The translations under genes were made by a program, and so were the position numbers. From positions 1 through 8,136 of the forward strand of contig JACDGQ010000093.1 in NCBI GenBank assembly GCA_013821615.1: DNA of 8,136 nucleotides. Reading direction: 5' to 3'. Positions 1 through 8,136 of this stretch are shown one piece after another. The DNA comes from Planctomycetota bacterium (GTDB lineage Bacteria; Planctomycetota; UBA11346). The notes beneath the pieces are model-generated. The model was given only the letters and a program-made list of their open reading frames with translations. It searched no databases and had not been told where the DNA came from. Each line of letters opens with the position of its first letter. Within the stretch, counting starts at the first letter, position 1.

Positions 1-465
1 CGCGTGCACCGGCAGCGGCGTGACCAGCGCGCAGGCCACACCCTGGCGCGCCAGGTTCTCGGTCAGCACCGCGCGGCGCGGCGCCGAGGCGTCGCAGCAG
101 ATGAGCAGCCCGCTGTCGCCGAGCGCCAGCCCGATCTGCGTGCTCTTCGAGCCCGGCGCGGCGCAGGCATCGACCACCACCTCGCCCGGCTGCGGCGCAA
201 GCAGCAGCACCGGCACCTGGCTGGCCGCGTCCTGCGGATAGGCGAGGCCAGTGTGATAATCGAGGAATCCCGCGGGATCCGCGCTGCCCACCGTGAAGCG
301 CCCCGCCGCATGCCACGGCACCGCCGTCAGCTCTCCCCATCCCGTCGGCGTACCGCGCAGCGGATGCAGGCGGATGGAACGCCGGAACGGCAACGCCAGC
401 GCCGCGAGCAGCGCCGGCCCATCCGGCATTTCGGCGGCGAGCAGCGCCAAGGCATCCGCGCGCAT
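1..465 (-). CDS. RsmB/RsmF-type RNA (cytosine-C5) methyltransferase, N-terminal part (3' end outside window)
   Basis: The minus-strand frame stays open to the window edge and gives about 155 residues. Residues about 70-90 read HTGLAYPQDAASQVPVLLLA, then PQPGEVVVDACAAPGSKSTQ. That is the arrangement of NOL1/NOP2/Sun (RsmB, RsmF) methyltransferases: a 'QD.AS' lead-in followed by SAM-binding motif I, D-A-C-A-A-P-G-S-K-S-T-Q. A following CCDASAPRRAVLTENLARQG resembles the next SAM-contacting strand and the 'R...L..N..R.G' helix. The family uses SAM to make 5-methylcytosine in rRNA or tRNA. The two catalytic cysteines would lie beyond the left edge, so activity and the exact subfamily cannot be judged. 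The start is uncertain: ATG at 465 is used here, GTG at 471 or 477 is possible in frame, and an in-frame TGA at 526-528 limits any longer form. None has a good Shine-Dalgarno. It lies downstream of the Mur ligase on the same strand, about 195 bp away, across a heptamer repeat. Confidence 0.8.
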   Translation of the reverse strand, partial: MRADALALLAAEMPDGPALLAALALPFRRSIRLHPLRGTPTGWGELTAVPWHAAGRFTVGSADPAGFLDYHTGLAYPQDAASQVPVLLLAPQPGEVVVDACAAPGSKSTQIGLALGDSGLLICCDASAPRRAVLTENLARQGVACALVTPLPVHA

Positions 466-534
466 GCTCACGCGCACCCGGTCATCAGCATGCGCTGTTC
501 TGAGCTGGCCAATTCCTGGGGTCCATCACTGCGC

Positions 535-618
535 TCCTCGCCTCTCGCCGCTCGCCGTCCGCTGCTCGCACCTCGCACCTCGCACCTCGCTTCTCGCAGC
601 TCGCTTCTCGCAGCTCGC
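535..618. repeat. Heptamer tandem array, 12 in-phase units (GCGAGNN on the minus strand)
   Basis: Twelve consecutive 7-bp units run without a phase break. On the plus strand each is NNCTCGC, with one unit changed to CGTCCGC (556-562). The first two bases vary: TC, CT, CG, CG, TG, AC, AC, AC, TT, AG, TT, AG. Five bases are therefore nearly fixed and two are free, with local higher-order copying: three identical AC units and an alternating TT/AG pair of pairs. The array fills much of the gap between the Mur ligase stop (661) and the methyltransferase start (465). It resembles short tandemly repeated repetitive (STRR) heptamers described in cyanobacteria in period only. Its function is unknown. 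Confidence 0.9.
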
Positions 619-660
619 ATCTAGGGTCTCGGGTCCAGCGTCGAAGGTCGAGGCCCCGCG

Positions 661-2034
661 TCACAGCACCCCATGCACCGCCCGCGCCAGGCGCGGCAGT
701 TCCGGATCGCGCGCGCCCATGATGAGCACGGTGTCGCCGCTCTGCGCAGTCTCGGCGAGCCAGCCGAGCAGCGCGGTGTGATTGACGGCGTGGCCGCAGC
801 GCATCCCGGCCGGCAGGTCGCCCACCAGGTCGCGGCTGCTGATGTCCTGCGCGACGCTACCGCCGGCGTAGAAGATCTCGGCGTAGCAGAAGCGGTCCTG
901 CGGGCGCAGCACGCGCGGCAGCAGTTCCTTGAGCTCGTCGCGCAGGAAGCGCGCGGGACCGTAGCCGTGCGGCTGGAAGACCGCGACCAGGCGCTCGCAG
1001 CCGGCCTGCGCGGCGGTCAGCACGGCGCGGATCTTTTCGCCGTTGTGCGCGTAGTCATCGACCACGCGGATGCCGGTGTCGGTGGTGCCGATGACCTCGA
1101 AGCGGCGCGCCACCCCGGGGAAGGTGGCGAGGGCGGCGGCGATCACCGGCGGCGCCACGCCCAGCTCCAGGGCGATGGCCGCCGCGGCCGCGGCATTCTC
1201 GAGATTGTGCGCGCCGGGATGCGGCAGGGTGAAGACCAGCTCGCCGCCCGCACCCAGCCCGAGCACGCCCTGGCTGGTGCGCGGACCGGTGCTGATGATC
1301 TCGAGCGGCAGATCCGCGGCCGCACCCGTGCCATAGCGGCGTACGCGCGGATGTCCGGCCGCAGCCGTGAGCGCCTCCGCGCAGCCAGCGTTCACCAGCA
1401 GCGTGCCGCTCTGCGCGGCGAACGCGTCGAACTGGCGGTGCAGCGCGTCGAGTTCGGCGTGGTCGCGGCTGATATTGTGGATCACACCGATGGCCGGACG
1501 GTAGTCGGCGAGAGCGTTGCTGGCCTCGCAGGCCTCGGCGATCACCGGGCCGCCCAGCGGGCCGGCGACGAAGCCGGCGCCGGCATCCTCGCCAGCGAGC
1601 GCCGCGCCGCCGAGCACGGTCGCGCCCACGCCGGCCTGGCGCAGGATCCACGCCACCATGCCGGTGATGGTGCTCTTGCCCGAGGTCCCGGCGATGGCCA
1701 CGCCCGGCGTGGCGGCATTGACGACCTCCGCGAGCAGCTGCGGGCGCGCGACCAGCGGCACCCCGGCGGCGCGCGCCGCGCGCAGCTCGGGCGTGTCCTG
1801 CTCGACCGCGGTCGAATAGATGAAGCGCTGGACCTGCGCCCCGACCGCGGCGCCGTCCTGCGGCACTAGCGCGATGCCCTGGGCGCGCAGCCGCGCGGCC
1901 AGCTCCGCGTGCTTGCCCTGGTCGAGCGAGCGGTCGGAGCCCTGCACCGCGTGACCCCAGGCGCGCATCAGCTGGGCGAGCGGATTCATCCCGGCACCCG
2001 CGATCCCGGAGAAATGGTAGCGGAGACTGGTCAT
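661..2034 (-). CDS. MurC/Mpl-like Mur ligase (UDP-N-acetylmuramate:amino acid or peptide ligase family)
   Basis: The protein has 457 residues, about the usual length for MurC or Mpl. Mur ligases join an amino acid or peptide to a UDP-MurNAc precursor in the cytoplasm using ATP. An N-terminal Rossmann-like start (HFSGIAGAGM, residues 7-16) matches the MurC UDP-binding domain. The central ATPase domain has P-loop GTSGKST (116-122), an acidic segment EACEASN (167-173), DH at 191-192 and HNLEN (277-281). The C-terminal domain has VVDDYAHNGEKI (324-335) and FQPHGYGPARF (353-363). These differ from canonical MurC (GTHGKT, EADESD, FQPHRYSR) and the DDYAHN segment recalls MurE, so substrate is uncertain: L-alanine, a tripeptide as in Mpl, or a side pathway. 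The frame stays open upstream to 2334, but that part only translates heptamer repeats. ATG 2034 places the Rossmann strand right at the N-terminus, although no clear Shine-Dalgarno precedes it. No other cell-wall gene is adjacent. The family is secure, the precise reaction is not. Confidence 0.85.
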   Translation of the reverse strand: MTSLRYHFSGIAGAGMNPLAQLMRAWGHAVQGSDRSLDQGKHAELAARLRAQGIALVPQDGAAVGAQVQRFIYSTAVEQDTPELRAARAAGVPLVARPQLLAEVVNAATPGVAIAGTSGKSTITGMVAWILRQAGVGATVLGGAALAGEDAGAGFVAGPLGGPVIAEACEASNALADYRPAIGVIHNISRDHAELDALHRQFDAFAAQSGTLLVNAGCAEALTAAAGHPRVRRYGTGAAADLPLEIISTGPRTSQGVLGLGAGGELVFTLPHPGAHNLENAAAAAAIALELGVAPPVIAAALATFPGVARRFEVIGTTDTGIRVVDDYAHNGEKIRAVLTAAQAGCERLVAVFQPHGYGPARFLRDELKELLPRVLRPQDRFCYAEIFYAGGSVAQDISSRDLVGDLPAGMRCGHAVNHTALLGWLAETAQSGDTVLIMGARDPELPRLARAVHGVL

Positions 2035-2097
2035 GCCCGCGTCGTACTGCGGGACGGCGCGGGGGCCAGGGGGGACCGGCCAGACGGCCTGACGGCC

Positions 2098-2241
2098 GGA
2101 GTGCGGAGTGCGGAGTGCGGAGTGCGGGAGATGCCGATCCCAGGAATCACCGTGGAGGACCGCGGTGGAGATCCCCCGCGAACCCCGACATCGTTGTGCA
2201 AGGATGCGCACTCCGCACGCCGCACTCCGCACCCCGCACTT
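2098..2241. repeat. Inverted pair of heptamer arrays (GGAGTGC units) around a 77-bp core
   Basis: The left arm (2098-2125) is four perfect GGAGTGC units followed by GGG. The right arm (about 2206-2241) is the same heptamer inverted: GCACTCC, GCACGCC, GCACTCC, GCACCCC, then GCACTT. Laid against each other, the four left units pair with the right arm with about two mismatches in 28 positions, so one strand could fold into a long stem around a core of about 77 bp. The element fills most of the 259-bp gap between the divergent Mur ligase and DbpA-like genes, and any promoters for both must lie in or beside it. I could not identify convincing -35/-10 boxes. A shorter inverted repeat CCGGCC/GGCCGG (about 2077-2099) abuts the left arm. 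Confidence 0.85.
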
Positions 2242-2293
2242 CTCCACTACATCACGCTTTGTGCCCACGAAACCATCCCTACCCTCCCCGCCC

Positions 2294-2797
2294 ATGGACA
2301 GCCTTCCCGATCCCGCCCCCGGTTTCGTGCGCATCTCGGTGCACCTGCCGCGCGGCGAGAGCTACACCCCGGGCGAACTGGCCCGGCTGTCCGGCATGGA
2401 GGCGGCGAGCCTCGGCCCGGTCGCCGTGCTCGAGGGCGAAGGCTTCGTTGACGTTCCCGCCGACCTCGGCAAACAGGCGCGCGAGCGCCTCGAACGCATC
2501 GGCCCGACCCGCCTGATCGGCTGGCAGTGGCAGTGGCTGAAACTGGCCATCGGCCGCAATCACGGCCTGAGCATCGGCCAGCTGCGCAAGATCATGACCA
2601 CCGCCGACGCGCTGCCGCTCGGTCGCATCTCGATCAACAACACCCACACCATGATCGGCCTTCAGGATTTCAAACTGCCCGCGGTCGTGGGCCGCCTGAC
2701 GACCCTCAAGATCAACGGCTTCCTGGCCCGGCCCGAGGTCCTGCCGCTCGGCAAGGGGCCCGGCTCGCCGGCCTACGTGCCGGGCAAGCCAGCCTAA
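2294..2797 (+). CDS. Small helicase-less protein with two DbpA-type RNA-binding folds (inferred)
   Basis: The product has 167 residues. The second half (about 82-148) fits the DbpA RNA-binding domain, the RRM-like module at the C-terminus of DbpA-family DEAD-box helicases: LKLAIGRNHGLSIGQLRKIM, then LPLGRISINNTHTMIGLQDF, i.e. the 'GR..G...G.L' start and the 'lG.I.I....t.V.v' strand. The first half (about 11-72) shows the same order more loosely: VRISVHLPRGESYTPGELAR, LGPVAVLEGEGFVDVPADL, and a helix QARERLERI. There is no helicase motif, signal peptide or membrane segment, so a cytoplasmic RNA- or ribosome-binding role is inferred. The C-terminus is Gly/Pro-rich (PLGKGPGSPAYVPGKPA). ATG 2294 was chosen because the longer open frame upstream translates the heptamer repeat. 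No Shine-Dalgarno is visible, so a leaderless or SD-independent start is likely. The stop is 4 bp from the convergent pseudopilin stop. Domain assignment rests on pattern recognition. Confidence 0.72.
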   Translation: MDSLPDPAPGFVRISVHLPRGESYTPGELARLSGMEAASLGPVAVLEGEGFVDVPADLGKQARERLERIGPTRLIGWQWQWLKLAIGRNHGLSIGQLRKIMTTADALPLGRISINNTHTMIGLQDFKLPAVVGRLTTLKINGFLARPEVLPLGKGPGSPAYVPGKPA

Positions 2798-2801
2798 GGA
2801 C

Positions 2802-3500
2802 TCAGGGCGGCGCCCAATCGGCGCTCATCCAGGTGATCGCCTTCTCCCAGTCGTGGTCAGCAGGGGCGCGCACCACCGCGCGCGAGTGGCCGTCGGCGTA
2901 GAGCACGTTCACCCGTCCCTGATGGCGGCGATCGTCGACCCCGGTGGGGTGCGCGTCACCCCACTGCCCCATGCCGGTCTCGCCCGCCACGCCGTCGATG
3001 AATAGCATCAGCGACGAGGCATCGCTGACGCTGTCGAGCAGGAAGCACCAGGGCCGGCCGTCTTCGTCGAGCCGGCAATTCATCTTGAGGCTCTTCGGCG
3101 ACGCGCTGGTGAAATAGCGGGGCTGCTGGTGGGCGTAGGCGGCGCATTGGAAGATGCTGCGCCGCGTGCGCATGCCGACCTGGCCGAGGAAGGCCGGCAG
3201 CCGATAAAACCAAGCCGGACTGCTCGCCGCATCGGTGATGCCGTGGTTCGCGGACGCGGGGATGACGTTGGCGTGGTCGTCGGCGTAGGCCATCAGCACC
3301 CCGCTGAGCTGCTCGAGATTGCCCATGCAGGCGACGCGCATCGACAAGACGCGCACCCAGCCCACCACCGGCAGCACCAGCGCGGCAAGGAGGCCGACGA
3401 TGGCCACGACCATGACGAGTTCGATGAGCGTGAAGGCGCGCCGCCGTACCCGGCTGCGCCACCAGCCGCCACTTCCACCGCAGTTCGCTGCGCCACGCAT
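2802..3500 (-). CDS. Type II secretion/type IV pilus-like pseudopilin with H-X9-DG tail
   Basis: The protein has 232 residues. A short basic leader ending RVRRRA (residues 17-22) is followed by FTLIELVMVVAIVGLLAALV, the class III prepilin signature: cleavage expected after A22, Glu at mature position 5 (E27), and a hydrophobic membrane helix of about 20 residues. The segment RVACMGNLEQLSGVLMAYAD and the later H-X9-DG motif (H193, D203-G204 in HQGRVNVLYADG) match the pseudopilins with a 'processing-associated H-X9-DG' tail that are common in Planctomycetota, Verrucomicrobiota and Lentisphaerota. A prepilin peptidase would process it at the inner membrane. Its substrate or apparatus is unknown, and no secretion ATPase, platform protein or peptidase is nearby. 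ATG 3500 is the only in-frame start giving a normal leader; the frame stays open to 3731 across the rpsG stop and terminator. It lies downstream of rpsG on the same strand but beyond a likely terminator, so it probably has its own promoter. Confidence 0.88.
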   Translation of the reverse strand: MRGAANCGGSGGWWRSRVRRRAFTLIELVMVVAIVGLLAALVLPVVGWVRVLSMRVACMGNLEQLSGVLMAYADDHANVIPASANHGITDAASSPAWFYRLPAFLGQVGMRTRRSIFQCAAYAHQQPRYFTSASPKSLKMNCRLDEDGRPWCFLLDSVSDASSLMLFIDGVAGETGMGQWGDAHPTGVDDRRHQGRVNVLYADGHSRAVVRAPADHDWEKAITWMSADWAPP

Positions 3501-3574
3501 CCCGCCATCGTGCGCAGCCGCATGCGCTGCGGAAGGGTGGCGGAGGCGGGCGCTTGCGCACACCGGCGCCACCA

Positions 3575-3607
3575 ATGGAAACAGGGAAGCGGTCTCCCGC
3601 TCCCCTG
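3575..3607 (-). terminator. Likely intrinsic terminator of the rpoC-rpsL-rpsG operon
   Basis: In the minus-strand transcript CAGGGGAGCGG pairs with CCGCTTCCCTG (arms 3597-3607 and 3582-3592) around a GAGA tetraloop (GNRA class). This makes an 11-bp stem with one G-U pair. The T run that follows is short (GTTTCC), so termination may be partial or Rho-assisted. It begins about 68 bp after the rpsG stop and 75 bp before the pseudopilin start, which fits an operon end. Confidence 0.6.
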
Positions 3608-3675
3608 GTCCTGTCCACTCGATCCTCAGGAGCCGGGTGCAGCGGCCTGGGCCGCCGCATCTGGCACCGCTCCAC

Positions 3676-4278
3676 TCAGGCGAAGTGGCTGAAGGCCTTG
3701 TTGGCCTCGGCCATGCGGTGCGTGTTCTCACGCTTCTGCACGGTCGTGCCGGTCTTGTTGTAGCAGTCGATCAGCTCCTGGGCGAGCTTCTCGGCGATGG
3801 GACGGCCCTTGCGACCACGGATCGCCTCGAGGATCCAACGGATCGCGAGGGTCTGCTGACGCTTGCGGTTGACCTCGACCGGGACCTGGTAGTTGGCGCC
3901 GCCGATGCGCTTGGAGCGCACTTCGACGAGCGGCTTGGCGTTCTCGATGCCCTGCTCGAACACCGGCAGCGGGTCGACCTTGAGCTTGTCGGCGATCTGC
4001 GTCATGGCGCTGTAGAAGACGCCTTCGGCGAGGCTCTTCTTGCCGTCGTACATCAGGCAGTTGATGAACTTCGAGACCAGCAGGCTGCCGTAACGGGCGT
4101 CCGGCTTGACGCCGATGCCGGTCCAGCGCTGGGGCGCCGGACCCTTGGGCACGCCGCTCTCGGCGAGGGTGATCGAACCGTCCTCGTTGACGATGGTCTC
4201 GACGGCGCCCGCGTCGGGAGCCTGCTCGAGCTGGGGCGGAACGGCTTCATCGCGAGGCTTGCGCGGGGGGAACGGCAT
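3676..4278 (-). CDS. rpsG: 30S ribosomal protein S7 (uS7) with an N-terminal extension
   Basis: S7 nucleates assembly of the 16S rRNA 3' major domain (small-subunit head) and lines the E site. From about residue 60 onward the 200-residue product aligns with bacterial S7: DARYGSLLVSKFINCLMYDG (60-79), the rRNA-contacting VRSKRIGGANYQVPVEV (120-136), IRWILEA (146-152), and a conserved end ENTHRMAEANKAFSHFA. Typical bacterial S7 has about 155 residues; the excess is at the N-terminus, where residues 1-50 are Pro- and acid-rich (PPQLEQAPDAGAVETIVNED) and unlike the usual basic arm. ATG 4278 is preceded by AGGGA with good spacing (GGG ends 8 nt before ATG). An in-frame GTG (codon 43, GVPKGPAPQ) would give about 158 residues but lacks a good Shine-Dalgarno. 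It is separated from rpsL by a hairpin-rich 212-bp spacer. In many bacteria S7 represses its own str operon by binding mRNA between rpsL and rpsG; whether this spacer does so is inference. fusA does not follow. Confidence 0.96.
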   Translation of the reverse strand: MPFPPRKPRDEAVPPQLEQAPDAGAVETIVNEDGSITLAESGVPKGPAPQRWTGIGVKPDARYGSLLVSKFINCLMYDGKKSLAEGVFYSAMTQIADKLKVDPLPVFEQGIENAKPLVEVRSKRIGGANYQVPVEVNRKRQQTLAIRWILEAIRGRKGRPIAEKLAQELIDCYNKTGTTVQKRENTHRMAEANKAFSHFA

Positions 4279-4295
4279 GGTTTTTTCCCTATTTC

Positions 4296-4332
4296 CCGGG
4301 AACTGGTCCCGGAGGTACTGCGGCTAAGCCGC
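4296..4332 (-). promoter_or_regulatory. Two small hairpins in the rpsG leader
   Basis: Upstream of the rpsG start, the minus strand has GCGGC-TTA-GCCGC (4320-4332, 5-bp stem) and then CCGGGA-CCAGT-TCCCGG (4296-4312, 6-bp perfect stem). The second ends only a few bases before the AGGGA ribosome-binding site at 4286-4290. Such a leader could influence rpsG initiation or be an S7-binding autoregulatory site. This rests only on visible complementarity. Confidence 0.4.
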
Positions 4333-4422
4333 GTGTTTGGAAGGCGAATTGAAAAAGAATCGATAAGGAAGCAGCTGTCGAAGACCCCGCCCTCTTCCGT
4401 CTCGGGGGGCAGCCCGAAGGGC

Positions 4423-4492
4423 GTTCCTGGGGGGCCGTAGCCCCCCAGGTGAGAGTCGTTCTTGGGGGGCCGTAGCCCCCCAAGTGAAAGTC
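4423..4492 (-). repeat. Two tandem 35-bp units, each a 10-bp hairpin with a UACG loop
   Basis: Units at 4458-4492 and 4423-4457 are head-to-tail and differ at three positions. On the minus (transcribed) strand the stems are CTTGGGGGGC/GCCCCCCAAG (4461-4484) and CCTGGGGGGC/GCCCCCCAGG (4426-4449), both perfect, with loop TACG. Two of the three differences form one compensatory change (T-A to C-G in the second base pair). In RNA the loop is C(UACG)G, the stable UNCG tetraloop class; the plus-strand RNA would have C(CGUA)G instead. The first unit begins inside the rpsL stop codon TGA. A degenerate third copy may follow at about 4397-4425 (plus-strand CTCGGGGGGC). A role as attenuator, processing or mRNA-protection signal, or as a dispersed genomic repeat, is possible. 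Confidence 0.88.
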
Positions 4493-4854
4493 ACTTCTTC
4501 TTGGGACGCTTGGTGCCGTACTGCGAACGGGCCTGGTTGCGGCCCTGGACGCCCTGGCAGTCGAGCTTGCCGCGCACGATGTGGTAGCGCACGCCGGGCA
4601 GATCGTGGACGCGGCCGCCACGGATGAGCACCAGCGAGTGCTCCTGCAGGTTGTGCTTCTCACCACCGATGTAAGCGGTGATCTCCTTGCCGTTCGAGAG
4701 CCGCACGCGCGCAATCTTGCGCAGCGCCGAGTTCGGCTTCTTCGGGGTCATGGTCTTGACCTGCAAGCACACGCCGCGCTTGAACGGGTTGGACTCGAGC
4801 TGCGGGCTCTTGCTCTTGCTGCGCTGGGCCTGCCGCCCCTTGCGGATCAGCTGA

Positions 4855-4868
<14 letters not shown>
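4491..4868 (-). CDS. rpsL: 30S ribosomal protein S12 (uS12)
   Basis: S12 sits at the decoding centre and controls tRNA selection fidelity. The 125-residue product has the usual length and every hallmark: PTINQLIRKGR start, KRGVCLQVKT (30-39), TPKKPNSALRK (41-51, with K43 and K44), HNLQEHS (72-78), and GGRVHDLPGVRYH (84-96). D89 is the aspartate that RimO methylthiolates in other bacteria. Residue 88, lysine in E. coli and arginine in some relatives, is histidine here (codon CAC). The start is GTG at 4868: an AGGAG at 4876-4880 lies 7 nt upstream and the family N-terminus starts exactly there. The same frame stays open to 4952, but that part is rpoC sequence. The gene overlaps the rpoC stop by 14 bp, so translational coupling is likely. 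The stop is followed directly by the UACG hairpin pair. Confidence 0.98.

Positions 4869-8136
<3,268 letters not shown>

Noticed and set aside
535..618. CRISPR array
   Set aside because: Seven-bp units without spacers of 25-40 bp; no Cas gene in the window.
4..781. Plus-strand open frames at the left end with SPLAARRP/HLASRSS-like repeats
   Set aside because: They are antisense to the methyltransferase or are translations of the heptamer array; the protein repeats only reflect the 7-bp period.
673..1869. Long plus-strand open frame (398 codons) antisense to the Mur ligase
   Set aside because: It lies opposite a well-supported Mur ligase, is Arg/Ala/Gly-rich as expected from GC-biased shadow frames, and shows no family motif.
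2035..2334. 100-residue N-terminal extension of the Mur ligase frame
   Set aside because: It translates the heptamer element and overlaps the DbpA-like gene; the Rossmann strand begins at ATG 2034.
3319..4440. Plus-strand open frame of 373 codons across the pseudopilin start, terminator and rpsG
   Set aside because: It runs antisense through rpsG and the spacer hairpins and shows no recognisable domain.
4289..4714. Minus-strand frame (141 codons) through the hairpin repeats
   Set aside because: It overlaps rpsL in another frame and crosses the spacer; its apparent motif HLGGYGPP is the hairpin sequence translated.

Overview
The window is GC-rich (roughly two thirds G+C by eye) and looks chromosomal. 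I infer a bacterium of the PVC superphylum, most likely Planctomycetota. The reasons are recalled family resemblance: the wording of the RpoC core and of S7 (SKFINCLMYDGKKS and similar), an SI3-type insertion in the RpoC trigger loop, and a pseudopilin with an H-X9-DG tail, a class abundant in that superphylum. No database search was possible, so the placement is an inference.

Right half (about 3.57-8.14 kb, all minus strand): the 3' part of a str-type operon, transcribed from high to low coordinates in the order rpoC (5' end outside the window), rpsL, rpsG. rpoC and rpsL overlap by 14 bp, and the rpsL Shine-Dalgarno lies inside the last rpoC codons. A 212-bp rpsL-rpsG spacer follows. It opens with two tandem 35-bp units, each folding into a perfect 10-bp hairpin with a UACG loop in the transcript. 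rpsG has an N-terminal extension of about 45-50 residues. It is followed by a hairpin that looks like an intrinsic terminator, so fusA, which often follows rpsG, is not next.

Left half (1-3.5 kb): accessory or scattered genes. From right to left these are a type II secretion/type IV pilus-like pseudopilin (minus), a small protein with two apparent DbpA-type RNA-binding folds and no helicase (plus, convergent with the pseudopilin, 4 bp apart), a non-canonical MurC/Mpl-like Mur ligase (minus, divergent from the DbpA-like gene), and the N-terminal part of an RsmB/RsmF-type RNA cytosine-C5 methyltransferase (minus, running off the left edge). The two intergenic regions flanking the Mur ligase each carry heptamer (7-bp period) repeat arrays.

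How they fit together: rpoC, rpsL and rpsG form one transcription/translation operon whose stoichiometry may be tuned by overlap coupling and spacer hairpins. The methyltransferase and the DbpA-like protein may act on RNA, possibly rRNA. The Mur ligase and pseudopilin concern the cell envelope and show no evident operon link to the rest. I see no tRNA or rRNA gene, CRISPR array, transposase or prophage. The strongest leads are the UACG hairpin pair, the S7 extension, His88 in S12, the helicase-less tandem DbpA-like protein and the heptamer arrays.
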